Of a DNA stretch of 64,000 nucleotides, positions 36,751 to 45,781 are shown in pieces. Under the pieces are notes generated by a model. That model ran no database searches. It was not told the DNA's origin and worked only from the letters and a program-made list of their open reading frames with translations. Numbering within the stretch: position 1 is the stretch's first letter; the number at the start of each line of letters is the position of its first letter. The DNA is from Stappia taiwanensis (GTDB lineage: Bacteria > Pseudomonadota > Alphaproteobacteria > Rhizobiales > Stappiaceae), in the NCBI RefSeq assembly GCF_014635285.1, contig NZ_BMCR01000003.1, forward strand, positions 372,001 through 436,000, given 5' to 3'. The translations under genes were made by a program, and so were the position numbers.

Positions 36751-37488
36751 TCAGCGCACCAGCGGCCGGATCTCGCGCACGATCGAGGGCAGCATCGGCT
36801 CCACCTCCTTCGGCCGCATCCCCGGCTTGATCCGGCGGTGATACAGCATGTTGAGGATATACTTGTCGAAGACGGTGAACCGGCTGTGGCGCGAGCGGTC
36901 GTTGAACACCGAGTGGGCCAGGTCCGGATCGTCGTTCATGGGGCCAAGCCCCTGCAAAAGCTCTTCCACCAGGCAACGGCGGAACAGGAAGTTGCCCTCG
37001 TTGGAGACGATCACCGCCGTGGAGCGGGAAATCCCCCGGCGGTCCGAGGCAACGCGCACGAGGCAGCGGCCGGGCACATCGGCCTTCGGGTCCTTGTAGA
37101 TATAGCGGCGGACCACGTCGTCATACTGGTCGCGGTCGACCACATAGACGATGAAATTGGCTTCTTCCGGCGCGGCAACGACCATGGTCGACAGGCCGTG
37201 GATGTCGCGTCCGATGGTCTTGATGAAGCCGTAGACCATCGGCCGGCGGTTCTTGCGCGCCAGGTTGTGAACGTAGAAGCGCACCGGGCCGACGTATTTC
37301 TTGACCAGATAGGGCTGCCAGCTCCACGAGCGGTACTCAAGTCCGAACACCGTCTTCATGAAACCGTTGACCAGCTCTTCTGTCGAAAACGTGTAGGGCG
37401 CGGCCCGGGCCTGCCCGGCCAGCGGCACGCTCGCCAGAAGAAAAGCGCAGGCAATCAGAGACATAAAAGGCGATTTGAAACGGCGCAC
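36751..37488 (-). CDS. DUF2927 family secreted protein
   Basis: 245 aa. A signal peptide (VRRFKSPFMSLIACAFLLAS then VPLAGQARA) is followed by a DUF2927-type domain: YTFSTEELVNGFMKTVFGLE, RFYVHNLARKNRRPMVYGFI, ISRSTAVIVSNEGNFLFRRC and VEELLQGLGPMNDDPDLAHS. Two Cys (CLVRVA; RRCLVEELLQ) may pair in the periplasm. GTG at 37486-37488 is chosen because GGAAG lies upstream and it gives a proper basic n-region; ATG at 37462-37464 would drop the basic residues. Function unknown in this family; likely cell-envelope located. Confidence 0.75.
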   Translation of the reverse strand: MRRFKSPFMSLIACAFLLASVPLAGQARAAPYTFSTEELVNGFMKTVFGLEYRSWSWQPYLVKKYVGPVRFYVHNLARKNRRPMVYGFIKTIGRDIHGLSTMVVAAPEEANFIVYVVDRDQYDDVVRRYIYKDPKADVPGRCLVRVASDRRGISRSTAVIVSNEGNFLFRRCLVEELLQGLGPMNDDPDLAHSVFNDRSRHSRFTVFDKYILNMLYHRRIKPGMRPKEVEPMLPSIVREIRPLVR

Positions 37489-37710
37489 GAGGAGCTTCCA
37501 GATGCCGGATCGGGTGGATCCGCGATGTTCGATGGTGTGACAATACTCAATCCCCCGCAAATGCGGAACGATGAACTGTCTCGATCACGAAACAGCCCGT
37601 CGCCCGCATCTATTTCAGATGCGGGAACAATTCCTTAAATCTCGACCCTTATACCCTTGCTGGAGATGCCGCACAGCCCACAGACACGACATGTGGAGAC
37701 GAATATCGAG

Positions 37711-38433
37711 ATGATGGCCACCAAACGAGCTTTCCGGGCGGAGCGCCTGCTGCAGCAAACCCGCAACGACGGGGCGCCGGCAGCCGCCATGGACGATCGC
37801 CATCATCAGGAGCTGATGTCGGAGATCGCCTCGATCAAGGAATTGATTCGCCCCAGCGAAGAGGTGGGCGAGCATGTTCTGGCCCAGTTCAAGGCGGAGC
37901 TCGGCGAAGCCGTCAAGCTCAAGGCGGAGCTGGATTCGATCTACGAGGCGATTGCCAAGACCAAGCGGGAAATCGCCACGCTGCACAACACCACCGGCGC
38001 CCAAAGCCAGGACATGGTGCGGGTCACCAATGAGCTGGATGCGGTGGTGATGGGCACGGAAGGGGCCACCGAGGGCATTCTGTCCGCCGCCGAATTCATC
38101 GACGAGACCGCCAACACCCTGGGCGCCCGCCTGTCGGGGCAGGACGCGGAACTGGCCGGCGATATCCAGGACCGGGTGGTCAAGATCTTCGAGGCCTGCA
38201 ATTTCCAGGATCTGACCGGCCAGCGCATCACCAAGGTGATCGGCACGCTGCGCTTCGTCGAGGACCGGATCATCCGCATGATGGAAATCTGGGGCGGGAT
38301 CGAGAGCTTCAAGAGCATCGAGCCGGAGCAACAGCCGCCGAAGGCCGGCGACGCGGCGCTGCTGCACGGGCCGGCGCTGGAGGCCGACGAGGGCGTTGCC
38401 AGCCAGGACGATATCGACGCGCTGTTCGCCTGA
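37711..38433 (+). CDS. cheZ: CheZ-like chemotaxis protein phosphatase
   Basis: About 240 aa, mostly helical. EACNFQDLTGQRITKVIGTL contains the CheZ active-site signature with the catalytic Gln of QDLTGQ. The extreme C-terminus ASQDDIDALFA resembles the CheY-docking peptide of CheZ, joined by a flexible linker rich in Pro, Ala and Glu. Such a protein removes phosphate from CheY. The start is uncertain: ATG at 37711 (GGAG 12 bases upstream), GTG at 37693 or ATG at 37666 are all in frame. No other che genes are beside it; a chemoreceptor lies at 53.4 kb. Confidence 0.82.
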   Translation: MMATKRAFRAERLLQQTRNDGAPAAAMDDRHHQELMSEIASIKELIRPSEEVGEHVLAQFKAELGEAVKLKAELDSIYEAIAKTKREIATLHNTTGAQSQDMVRVTNELDAVVMGTEGATEGILSAAEFIDETANTLGARLSGQDAELAGDIQDRVVKIFEACNFQDLTGQRITKVIGTLRFVEDRIIRMMEIWGGIESFKSIEPEQQPPKAGDAALLHGPALEADEGVASQDDIDALFA

Positions 38434-38435
38434 TC

Positions 38436-38458
38436 GCGGCGCGGGCCGCTCGTTTTTT
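38436..38458 (+). terminator. Intrinsic terminator of the CheZ-like gene
   Basis: GCGGC (38436-38440) and GCCGC (38445-38449) pair around GCGG and are followed by TCG and six T (38453-38458). It starts 3 bp after the stop codon. A second hairpin, GATCCGCA/TGCGGATC (38463-38470 with 38492-38499), sits between it and tag. Confidence 0.75.
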
Positions 38459-38555
38459 CTCAGATCCGCAAGGGAACCGGTTCCGCTTTCCTGCGGATCG
38501 GCTATTATGAACAAACAAGGAACATTTGTGCGCGCAGGTCGGGAAGGGCTGGTGA

Positions 38556-39194
38556 ATGTCGGAATTGCCTGAGGGGATCATTGCTGGAGAGGACGGCGAG
38601 CCGCGCTGTTGGTGGCACGGCAATCTGCCGGACTATCTCGCCTATCACGATACCGAATGGGGCCGCCCGGTCGCGGACGACCGGCGCCTGTTCGAGAAGA
38701 TCTGTCTCGAAGGGTTTCAGTCGGGCCTCTCCTGGCTGACGATCCTGCGCAAGCGGGAGAATTTCCGCTCTGCCTTCAGTGGCTTCGATTTTAATGAGGT
38801 GGCGGAGTTCACCGACGCCGATGTCGAGCGCTGCGTGGCCGATGCCGGCATCGTCCGCCATCGCGGCAAGATCGTGTCGGTGATCAACAACGCCCGCCGG
38901 GCCCAGGAGCTGGTTGCTGAGAAGGGGTCGCTGGCCGCCTATTTCTGGAGCTGGGAGCCGGGCGCCGACGAGCGACCGGAACGGTGCGATCACGCCACCC
39001 TGTCCAAGCTTGGCAAGACGGAGGTGTCCACCGCCCTGTCGAAGGACCTGAAACGGCGCGGCTGGAGCTTCGTCGGACCGACCACCGTCTATGCCTTCAT
39101 GCAGGCCATGGGCATGGTCAACGACCATCTGGAGGGGTGCTGCGTGCGGGCCGAGGTGGAGGCGGCGCGGGGCGCCTTCCTGCGGCCGACCTGA
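38556..39194 (+). CDS. tag: DNA-3-methyladenine glycosylase I
   Basis: 212 aa. Signatures of Tag: RCWWHGNLPDYLAYHDTEWG, FEKICLEGFQSGLSWLTILR and IVRHRGKIVSVINNARRAQE, plus FVGPTTVYAFMQAMGMVNDH near the C-terminus. The zinc-binding Cys and His positions are represented by the N-terminal Cys and C-terminal H/C residues (NDHLEGCCV). It removes 3-methyladenine from alkylated DNA. The gene stands alone, after the terminator of cheZ and before the third TRAP operon. Confidence 0.95.
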   Translation: MSELPEGIIAGEDGEPRCWWHGNLPDYLAYHDTEWGRPVADDRRLFEKICLEGFQSGLSWLTILRKRENFRSAFSGFDFNEVAEFTDADVERCVADAGIVRHRGKIVSVINNARRAQELVAEKGSLAAYFWSWEPGADERPERCDHATLSKLGKTEVSTALSKDLKRRGWSFVGPTTVYAFMQAMGMVNDHLEGCCVRAEVEAARGAFLRPT

Positions 39195-39378
39195 GGAGCT
39201 TCTTCGGGCAATTGCCTTTTTTGGTAGGGCGCAGCGTTGCGCGCGCCCGCTTCAACCGGTTAAATCACCGCGCGATAGGCGATGGGGCGGGCGACCGGCG
39301 ACAGTGCGGTGGCCATGCGTCTTTTCGCTGAAAAAACAACAGGGACGCGGGTCTACGCGGACCCTTGGGGAGAAAACG

Positions 39379-40377
39379 ATGAAACTCGCTCGATTCGCCG
39401 CCGGCCTGGCCGCAGGCCTGGCCATGACCGTTTCCGCCGCGCTGGCCGAACAGACCACCTTGCGGATCACCCTGCAGCTGCCGATGAAGAGCCATCTCGG
39501 CCAGAACCTTCTGGTGTTCAAGGAGAAGGTCGAGGCGGCGTCCAACGGCGAGGTCGCCGTCGAGATCTATGATTCGGCGCAGCTCTACAAGGACAAGGAA
39601 GTCCCGCAGGCGGTCGGCTCCGGCGCCATCGAAATGGGAGTCGTCTCGCTCACCCGCTATGTCGGCGACGTGCCGGCGGTGGATCTGTTCTACATGCCGT
39701 TCCTGCTCAACAGCGAGGAGCTGGTGCGCAAGGCCGTGGCCCCGGGCAGCCCCGTGCGCGGGCCGCTGGACGAGGCGATTCTCGACACCGGCAGCCGCGT
39801 GTTGTGGTGGCAGGCCTATGGCGGCTCCGTGCTTCTGTCCAATGGCGGCCCGATCAAGACCCCGGCCGATCTTGCCGGCAAGAAGGTGCGCGTCTTCGGC
39901 AAGACCCTGGGCGAATGGGTCAAGGCCGCGGGCGGCGCGCCGACGCTGATTTCCGGCTCCGAGCAGTACATCGCCTACCAGCGCGGCACCGTCGACATCG
40001 GCATGACCGGCGTCTCCGGCGTCAAGAGTCGCCGTCTTTGGGAGGTGATGGACACCATCACCCTGACCAACAACGCCGATGTGGAATTCGTCGTCGTGGT
40101 CAACGAGGACTTCTGGAAAGGCCTGCCCGAGCAGCATCGCGCCTGGATCAACGAAGCCGCGCTGGCCGCGGAAAAGGACGTGCGCGACAAGATGTCGACC
40201 ATCGAGGCGGAGGCCATCAAGATGGCGGCCGACAACGGCATGACCATCTACACCCCGACCGCCGAGGAAATCGCGGTGTGGAAGGCGTCCGCGCAGCCGG
40301 TCTATGACCAGTTCGCCGCCGATGCGGGCGAGCTTGGCCAGAAGGTCCTCGACGCGGCCCGCTCCTTCCAGAACTGA
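39379..40377 (+). CDS. TRAP transporter substrate-binding protein (third system)
   Basis: 332 aa with a signal peptide (MKLARFAAGLAAGLAMTVSA then ALA). The mature DctP fold includes LRITLQLPMKSHLGQNLLVF, YDSAQLYKDKEVPQAVGSGA and the conserved KVRVFGKTLGEWVKAAGGAP. GGGGAGAA precedes the ATG. It is most like C4-dicarboxylate-type DctP proteins by the KSHLGQN opening, but the downstream lyase-family gene suggests a more unusual di- or tricarboxylate. It is separated from its dctQ by a perfect hairpin. Confidence 0.87.
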   Translation: MKLARFAAGLAAGLAMTVSAALAEQTTLRITLQLPMKSHLGQNLLVFKEKVEAASNGEVAVEIYDSAQLYKDKEVPQAVGSGAIEMGVVSLTRYVGDVPAVDLFYMPFLLNSEELVRKAVAPGSPVRGPLDEAILDTGSRVLWWQAYGGSVLLSNGGPIKTPADLAGKKVRVFGKTLGEWVKAAGGAPTLISGSEQYIAYQRGTVDIGMTGVSGVKSRRLWEVMDTITLTNNADVEFVVVVNEDFWKGLPEQHRAWINEAALAAEKDVRDKMSTIEAEAIKMAADNGMTIYTPTAEEIAVWKASAQPVYDQFAADAGELGQKVLDAARSFQN

Positions 40378-40401
40378 GCCGTCTTTAAAGTACATGCAAC
40401 C

Positions 40402-40426
40402 GCCGGAACGGGCCTCCCGTTCCGGC
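40402..40426 (+). promoter_or_regulatory. Perfect hairpin between the binding protein and DctQ genes
   Basis: GCCGGAACGGG (40402-40412) pairs with CCCGTTCCGGC (40416-40426), an 11-bp perfect stem with a 3-base loop, followed by ACTTTTC. It could be a partial terminator or an RNA-stabilising element that raises the binding-protein level relative to the permease. The dctQ start lies only 20 bases further. Confidence 0.65.
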
Positions 40427-40445
40427 ACTTTTCATGGAATGCCCG

Positions 40446-40955
40446 ATGACCCGACTGGTCGACCGCCTGTCGGCCCTTGCCGGTACTTTTGCCGGCTGGG
40501 CCTATTTCGTCACCGCGCTGATGCTCGGATACGAGGTTTTCATGCGCTACCTGTTCGTCGCGCCGACGATCTGGGCGGAGGAGCTGTCGCGCCTGCTCTT
40601 GGTCTGGGCCACCTTCGCCGGCGCCGCGCTGCTGCTGCACCGGCGCCAGCACATCACCATCACGCTCTTGACCGACCGTCTGTCGCCCCGCGCCCGGCAG
40701 ATGCAGGAAATCATCGCCCTCTTGTTCATCGCCGCGCTTGGGGGCGTCATCGTCTACCTTGGCGGCGGCATCGCCCTGCATTCCTTCGAGCGGGCGCGAA
40801 CCACCGGCTCGATGCTCGATCTTCCGGCCTGGTGGGCGGAAGCCGCCCTGCCGCTCTGTTTCTCCCTTCTCGCGATCCAGGCGCTGATCGAGGCGGTGCG
40901 CGTCGCGCTCAACGGCGTCAACGATCGCCCGGCCGCCCCCCGCGTGGAGCATTGA
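40446..40955 (+). CDS. TRAP transporter small permease (DctQ, third system)
   Basis: 169 aa with four hydrophobic segments (about 12-34, 43-65, 83-105, 123-147). YEVFMRYLFVAPTIWAEELS and LLLHRRQHITITLLTDRLSP are DctQ signatures. ATG at 40446 is preferred, with GGAA 9 bases upstream; ATG at 40434 is four codons earlier and sits right after the hairpin with no ribosome site. dctM follows after 9 bp. Confidence 0.88.
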   Translation: MTRLVDRLSALAGTFAGWAYFVTALMLGYEVFMRYLFVAPTIWAEELSRLLLVWATFAGAALLLHRRQHITITLLTDRLSPRARQMQEIIALLFIAALGGVIVYLGGGIALHSFERARTTGSMLDLPAWWAEAALPLCFSLLAIQALIEAVRVALNGVNDRPAAPRVEH

Positions 40956-40964
40956 CGGACAGCC

Positions 40965-42239
40965 ATGACCACAGTCTTCATTCTCGCCGGCCTGTTCTCG
41001 CTGCTTCTGGCCGGTATTCCGGTGGCCTTCGCCCTCGCCGGGCTGGGCTTTCTCCTCCTGGCGCTGGGCGGGTTCTCGCCGTTGATGGTGCCGCAGGGGC
41101 TGTTGTCCGCCGCCGACAGTTTCGTGCTGATCTCCGTGCCGCTGTTCCTGCTGATGTCCAATGTCCTCCTGAAGGGCGGGGTGGGGCGGGACCTGTTCGC
41201 CGCCGTTCAGGCCTGGGTCGGCCATTGGCCGGGCGGTCTCGCGGTGGCGACGATCCTGTCCTGCGGTATCTTCGCGGCGATCTCCGGCTCCTCCGTCGCC
41301 ACCGCCGCGACCATCGGCACGGTGGCCATCCCGGAGATGACCGAGCGCGGCTATCCGCGCCGCTTCGTGCTGGGCCTGCTGGCCGCCGGCGGCACGCTCG
41401 GCATTCTCATTCCGCCGTCGATCCCGATGATCGTCTACGGGGTGATCACCGAGGAATCGATCATCGCGCTGTTCCTTGCCGGCGTCGGTCCGGGGCTGTT
41501 GCTGATGGGCCTGTTCATTCTCTGGTCGATGCTCTACGCGCGTTTTGCCAGCGACTATCGCCCGAGCCCGCGCGCGGGCTGGGACGAGCGCTTCAGCACG
41601 CTTTTGCGCGCGCTGCCGACCATCCTGCTCGCCGCGCTGGTGATCCTGGGCATCTACGGCGGCGTCTTCACCCCCACCGAGGCGGCCGCGGTCGGGTTCC
41701 TCGGGGCTCTGGTGGTCGTCGGCCTGCTGCTGCGCACCCTCGACTGGCCGAAGTTCAAGGAAGCGGTGATGGAGGCGATGACCACCTCCGTTGCCATCCT
41801 CTTGATCGTCGCCGGCGCCAAGGTGTTCGGCAAGGCGATCACCCTCTACCGGATCCCGCAGGACATCTCCATGGCCCTGTCGGAGCATATTTCCACCGCC
41901 GGCGTGTTCGTCGCCGTGGTGGCCCTGGTGCTCCTGGTGATGGGCCTCTTCCTGGAATCCCTGTCGATGATGCTGATCATGGTGCCGGTTCTGGCCGGTG
42001 CGCTGACGGCGCTCGGGCTCGATCCGGTCTGGTTCGGCGTGTTCTTCGTCATCATGGTCGAATGCGCGCTGATCACCCCGCCGGTGGGGCTCAACCTCTA
42101 TGTGATCCAGGCGGTGGGGAAGGCCAGCATGGGCGAGGTCTCCGCCGGTGTCTGGCCGTTCCTGGCGATCATGCTGTCGAGCGTTCTCATCATCTTCTGG
42201 TGGCCGGATCTGGTGCTCTATCTGCCGTTCAAGTTCTAG
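40965..42239 (+). CDS. TRAP transporter large permease (DctM, third system)
   Basis: 424 aa DctM permease with about 12 hydrophobic helices. Signatures include SGSSVATAATIGTVAIPEMT, GGTLGILIPPSIPMIVYGVI and ITPPVGLNLYVIQAVGKASM. It is the translocating subunit for the binding protein at 39379. The lyase-family gene begins 35 bp after its stop, so the two are likely one transcript. Confidence 0.93.
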   Translation: MTTVFILAGLFSLLLAGIPVAFALAGLGFLLLALGGFSPLMVPQGLLSAADSFVLISVPLFLLMSNVLLKGGVGRDLFAAVQAWVGHWPGGLAVATILSCGIFAAISGSSVATAATIGTVAIPEMTERGYPRRFVLGLLAAGGTLGILIPPSIPMIVYGVITEESIIALFLAGVGPGLLLMGLFILWSMLYARFASDYRPSPRAGWDERFSTLLRALPTILLAALVILGIYGGVFTPTEAAAVGFLGALVVVGLLLRTLDWPKFKEAVMEAMTTSVAILLIVAGAKVFGKAITLYRIPQDISMALSEHISTAGVFVAVVALVLLVMGLFLESLSMMLIMVPVLAGALTALGLDPVWFGVFFVIMVECALITPPVGLNLYVIQAVGKASMGEVSAGVWPFLAIMLSSVLIIFWWPDLVLYLPFKF

Positions 42240-42274
42240 GCCGCTGGCCAAACCCGTTTGAAAGGTTCTCCGCG

Positions 42275-43144
42275 ATGACCTCTCCCGCCGCGCGCCTGCG
42301 CGCCCATCTCACCGACACGCCGCTGACGGTGATGCCCTGCTGCTTCGACGGGCTGTCGGCCAAGCTGATCGGCGATGCCGGCTTTCCGGTCACCTTCATG
42401 TCCGGCTTTGCCGTCTCCGCCGCCCGTCTCGGTGCGCCGGATACCGGCCTGATCTCCTATGGCGAGATGGTCGATCAGGGGCGCAATGTCTGCGCCGCCA
42501 CCCCCTCGCTGGTGATCGGCGATGGCGACACCGGCTATGGCAATGCACTCAACGTCAAGCGCACGGTGAAGGGCTATGCCCAGGCCGGCTTTGCCGCGAT
42601 CATGATCGAGGACCAGCTTGCGCCCAAGCGCTGCGGCCACACCCGGGGCAAGCTGGTGGTGGACCGGGTGCAGGCGGTCGACCGGATCAAGGCGGCGGTC
42701 GATGCGCGCGAGGACGGCGCGGATATCCTGATCCTCGCCCGCACCGATGCTCGCCACGGACATGGGCTTGACGAGGCACTGGAGCGGGCGCGGCTGTTCC
42801 GCGAGGCCGGCGCCGATCTGCTCTTTGTCGAGGCGCCCCAGTCGGTGGAGGAAATGGAGACCGTGTGCCGCGAGGTGCCGGGCATCCACATGGCCAATCT
42901 GGTGGAGGGCGGGGCAACGCCGATGCTCTCCCATGCGGAGCTGGAACAGATCGGCTATCGGCTGGCCGCCTATCCGCTGACGCTTTTGTCGGCGGCCACC
43001 AAGGCGATGGTCTCGGCGTTGCAAGTGATGGCGGCGGGCGAGCATCCCGGTTCCGCGCTGCTCGATTTCGCCGAGCTGCGCCGGCATGTCGGCTTCGACG
43101 CCTATTACGCGGAAGAGGAAGCCTACGCCGACAAGCGGTCCTGA
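42275..43144 (+). CDS. Isocitrate lyase/PEP mutase family protein (PrpB-like)
   Basis: 289 aa TIM-barrel enzyme. It begins ARLRAHLTDTPLTVMPCCFD and carries GDGDTGYGNALNVKRTVKGY (Mg-binding Asp), MIEDQLAPKRCGHTRGK (the active-site loop Cys-Gly-His) and ILARTDARHGHGLDEALERA. The KRCGH loop means C-C bond lyase activity, as in methylisocitrate lyase or dimethylmalate lyase, rather than PEP mutase. GAAAGG precedes the ATG at 42275. The link to the TRAP transporter suggests it cleaves the imported branched or hydroxy di/tricarboxylate. Exact substrate is not deducible. Confidence 0.88.
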   Translation: MTSPAARLRAHLTDTPLTVMPCCFDGLSAKLIGDAGFPVTFMSGFAVSAARLGAPDTGLISYGEMVDQGRNVCAATPSLVIGDGDTGYGNALNVKRTVKGYAQAGFAAIMIEDQLAPKRCGHTRGKLVVDRVQAVDRIKAAVDAREDGADILILARTDARHGHGLDEALERARLFREAGADLLFVEAPQSVEEMETVCREVPGIHMANLVEGGATPMLSHAELEQIGYRLAAYPLTLLSAATKAMVSALQVMAAGEHPGSALLDFAELRRHVGFDAYYAEEEAYADKRS

Positions 43145-43320
43145 GCGACGCTTCGGGACCGGCGGGAGACGGGCGGCACGCTGGATGATCCAGATGGGCC
43201 GCCCTTGCGTAGCCTCATGCAAGGTTCGGAAAAACGCGCGGGTGCACGGCCTCCCGGTTCAGCCGCCCCGCGCATCCACTCCGCGTTTCGCGGAAGGTCC
43301 CATGCAGGATCGCCGGACCC

Positions 43321-43356
43321 GAGGCCGCTCTCGTCCCCCCGGAGCGGCCTCTTTTT
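43321..43356 (+). terminator. Strong intrinsic terminator of the third TRAP operon
   Basis: GAGGCCGCTC (43321-43330) pairs perfectly with GAGCGGCCTC (43342-43351), an 11-base loop between them and five T after (43352-43356). It closes the dctPQM-lyase transcript and faces the convergent amidase gene. The rest of 43145-43371 shows no gene. Confidence 0.9.
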
Positions 43357-43371
43357 CGTTCAGGTGACTTT

Positions 43372-44802
43372 TCAGGCGTTGCCGGGTGTCCGCTCGGTCC
43401 AGTCGGTGGCCGCGTCATAGGCCTTGGCGCAGGCCAGCAGCCCGAGATCGTCGCGCGGCCGGCCGATCAGCTGAAATCCGGTGGGCAGACCGCCAGGACC
43501 GAAGCCGGCGGGCAGGGCAATCGCCGGCAGCCCGAGAATGCTGACGCCGACAACCACCTCCATCCAGCGATGATAGGTATCCATCGTGCGACCGGCGATG
43601 GCTTTCGGCCAGTCGAGATCGACGTCGAAGGGAAAGACCTGCGCGCTCGGTGCGACGAGATAGTCATATTTGCCGAACAGCGACAGCACCGCCCGGTGCC
43701 AGGCGCTGCGGGTGAGCGAAGCTGCCTCGATGGCCTGCATGTCCAGCGCCCGGCCGCCCTCGATCTCCCAGATCGCTTCGGGCTTCAGGTGCTCGCGTTT
43801 TTGCGGGTCGTCATAGAGCTGGGCCAGCTTGGCGGCCACCCGCCACTGGCGAAGCGCCACCCAGGCCTGCCACAGCCGCTCCATGTCAAAGCCGGTGCCG
43901 GTCTCTTCCACATGGGCGCCGAGCCCGGCGAGGACGTCGAGCGCCTTGCGGTTGAGATCGAGGATGCCGTCCTCGAACGGCAGATACCCGCCGAAATCGC
44001 CGAGCCAGCCGATCCGCAGGCCCTTGACGCTGCTGCGTAGCTCCCCGGCGAACTCCTGCCCGTCGCCGTCGAGCGATTGCGGCGCGCGTGGATCGTAGCC
44101 CGCCTGCACAGCAAGCAACATCGCCAGATCACCCACCGAGCGGGCCATCGGTCCGTCGGTCGCCATCGTATCCATGAACAGCTCGGGGCCGGGACCGCCG
44201 GGCACCCGCCCGTAGCTGGGGCGAAAGCCGATCACGTTGGTGAAGGCGGCGGGATTGCGCAAGGAGCCCATCATGTCGCTGCCATCGGCCACCGGCACCA
44301 GCCGGGCGGCAAGTGCCGCCGCAGCGCCGCCGCTCGATCCGCCGGCGCTGCGGCTAAGATCGTAGGGGTTGCGGGTGGGGCCGAACAGCGGATTGTAGGT
44401 GTGCGAGCCGAGGCCGAATTCCGGTGTGTTGGTCTTGCCGATGAAGATGGCACCGGCGGCGCGGATGCGCGCCGCGTGAATGCTGTCCTCATCGGGTTTG
44501 AAACGGGCGAACAGCGGCGAGCCCATGCTGGTCACGAGCCCGGCGGTCATCGACAGGTCCTTCACCGCATGGGGAAAGCCGTGCATCCAGCCGCGCGACA
44601 GACCGCGCGCCAGCTCCTGATCCCGGGCTTCCGCCTCGGCGAGAAGCTCTTCGGCCGGGCGCAGCGAGACGATGGCATTGATCGCCGGGTTCTGCGCGTC
44701 GATGCGGGACAAAAACGCCGCCATCACCTCCCGGCAGGAAAGCTGGCGGGCGTGAATGGCCGTGGACAGCTCCCGGGCGGAAAGGGTGGTCGGATCGCTC
44801 AT
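43372..44802 (-). CDS. Amidase (amidase-signature family)
   Basis: 476 aa. The Ser-cisSer-Lys triad is visible: Lys in HGFPHAVKDLSMTAGLVTSM, the cis-Ser and nucleophile within RSAGGSSGGAAAALAARLVP and VADGSDMMGSLRNPAAFTNV (the usual DGSDxGGS reads DGSDMMGS). No signal peptide, so cytoplasmic. Substrate unknown; related enzymes hydrolyse amides, nitrile-derived amides or oligomer linkages. Only 3 bp separate it from hisG, with GGCGGA in the end of hisG as a possible ribosome site, so it looks coupled to the histidine genes. Confidence 0.9.
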   Translation of the reverse strand: MSDPTTLSARELSTAIHARQLSCREVMAAFLSRIDAQNPAINAIVSLRPAEELLAEAEARDQELARGLSRGWMHGFPHAVKDLSMTAGLVTSMGSPLFARFKPDEDSIHAARIRAAGAIFIGKTNTPEFGLGSHTYNPLFGPTRNPYDLSRSAGGSSGGAAAALAARLVPVADGSDMMGSLRNPAAFTNVIGFRPSYGRVPGGPGPELFMDTMATDGPMARSVGDLAMLLAVQAGYDPRAPQSLDGDGQEFAGELRSSVKGLRIGWLGDFGGYLPFEDGILDLNRKALDVLAGLGAHVEETGTGFDMERLWQAWVALRQWRVAAKLAQLYDDPQKREHLKPEAIWEIEGGRALDMQAIEAASLTRSAWHRAVLSLFGKYDYLVAPSAQVFPFDVDLDWPKAIAGRTMDTYHRWMEVVVGVSILGLPAIALPAGFGPGGLPTGFQLIGRPRDDLGLLACAKAYDAATDWTERTPGNA

Positions 44803-44805
44803 GCT

Positions 44806-45774
44806 CTATCCGCCGACCTTGGCGCTCAGCGGGTCGTACAGCGGATTGGCGGTGCCGAACACATAGTCGAGCGTGGTGACGCTGACATGCGGCGCCCCGT
44901 GCTCGCGCAGCAGGCTGGCGCAGTCGGCGGCGTGCTCGGCCGGGCAGTGCAGCAGGAGCGGCTGGCCCACCTGGGTGCCGAAGGGCGCGACGCAGCCATA
45001 CTGCTCGGCGGCGCTGCGGGCGGTGAACTCCGGTGCGGCGACCAGCGCGCGGATCTCGCGCACGCCGCGGGCGCGCTCTTCCGCCGCGATCCGGTCGAGG
45101 ATCGCCCGGGCCGAGGCCAGCGCCTCTGGCGACCAGGTGGCGGCGAGCGAGGCAACCAGATGCGCTTCGCTCTTCAGGATCACGCCGTCGTCCAGTACCT
45201 TCAGGTCGTTGGCGGTCAGGGTCGAGCCGGTGCTGGTGATGTCGACGATCAGCTCGGCGGTTCCGGCCGCCGGGGCGCCTTCGGTGGCGCCGGCGCTCTC
45301 AACGATGCGGTAGTCGGCGATGCCGTGGGCGGCGAAGAAGCCCCGGGTCAGCGCAACGTATTTGGTCGCAACCCGCATGCGCCGGCCATGCCTTGCGCGG
45401 AACGCGGAGGCGACATCGGCAAGATCGGCCATGGTGTTGACGTCGATCCACGACGCGGGCGCGGCGACCACCACATTGGCGTGGCCGAAGCCGAGCGGGG
45501 TGACGATATGCACCGCCGTGTCCGGCTTGGCGATGGTCTCATGCACCAGATCCAGCCCGGTGACGCCGAGATGGGCGGTGCCGGCGGCCAGTTCGCGGGC
45601 GATTTCCGAGGCGGAGAGGAAGGCGATTTCCACGCCGTCGAAGCCGGCCAGCCGGCCCCGGTAGTTGCGCGCGCCGCCGGGCTGGCGCACGGACAGCCCC
45701 GCCCGGGCGAAGAAGGCGTGGGTGTTGTCCTGCAGGCGGCCCTTGGAGGGAATGGCGATGATCAAACCGGTCAT
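44806..45774 (-). CDS. hisG: ATP phosphoribosyltransferase, catalytic subunit (rhizobial long HisGS)
   Basis: 322 aa. Signatures: [40 protein letters not shown] and the PRPP loop [20 protein letters not shown] followed by ITSTGSTL. It catalyses the first step of histidine synthesis and needs HisZ. Classic HisZ-dependent HisG is about 210-230 aa; the extra 100 C-terminal residues here match the longer form known in Bradyrhizobium-type bacteria rather than the usual regulatory ACT-like domain. ATG at 45772-45774 follows GAGGATG. It lies 7 bp after hisZ. Confidence 0.93.
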   Translation of the reverse strand: MTGLIIAIPSKGRLQDNTHAFFARAGLSVRQPGGARNYRGRLAGFDGVEIAFLSASEIARELAAGTAHLGVTGLDLVHETIAKPDTAVHIVTPLGFGHANVVVAAPASWIDVNTMADLADVASAFRARHGRRMRVATKYVALTRGFFAAHGIADYRIVESAGATEGAPAAGTAELIVDITSTGSTLTANDLKVLDDGVILKSEAHLVASLAATWSPEALASARAILDRIAAEERARGVREIRALVAAPEFTARSAAEQYGCVAPFGTQVGQPLLLHCPAEHAADCASLLREHGAPHVSVTTLDYVFGTANPLYDPLSAKVGG

Positions 45775-45781
45775 GACATCC

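Noticed and set aside
39226-39241. GG-N10-GC element ahead of the third TRAP operon as a sigma-54 promoter
   Set aside because: The GG/GC spacing and TTGC fit, but the -24 half is poor (AGGGCGC against TGGCACG), and GC-rich DNA gives such matches by chance.
40304-43144. 946-codon plus-strand open frame
   Set aside because: Only its last 289 codons are the lyase-family gene. The rest is a low-complexity, Arg/Ala/Gly-rich shadow of the dctQ and dctM genes in other frames.
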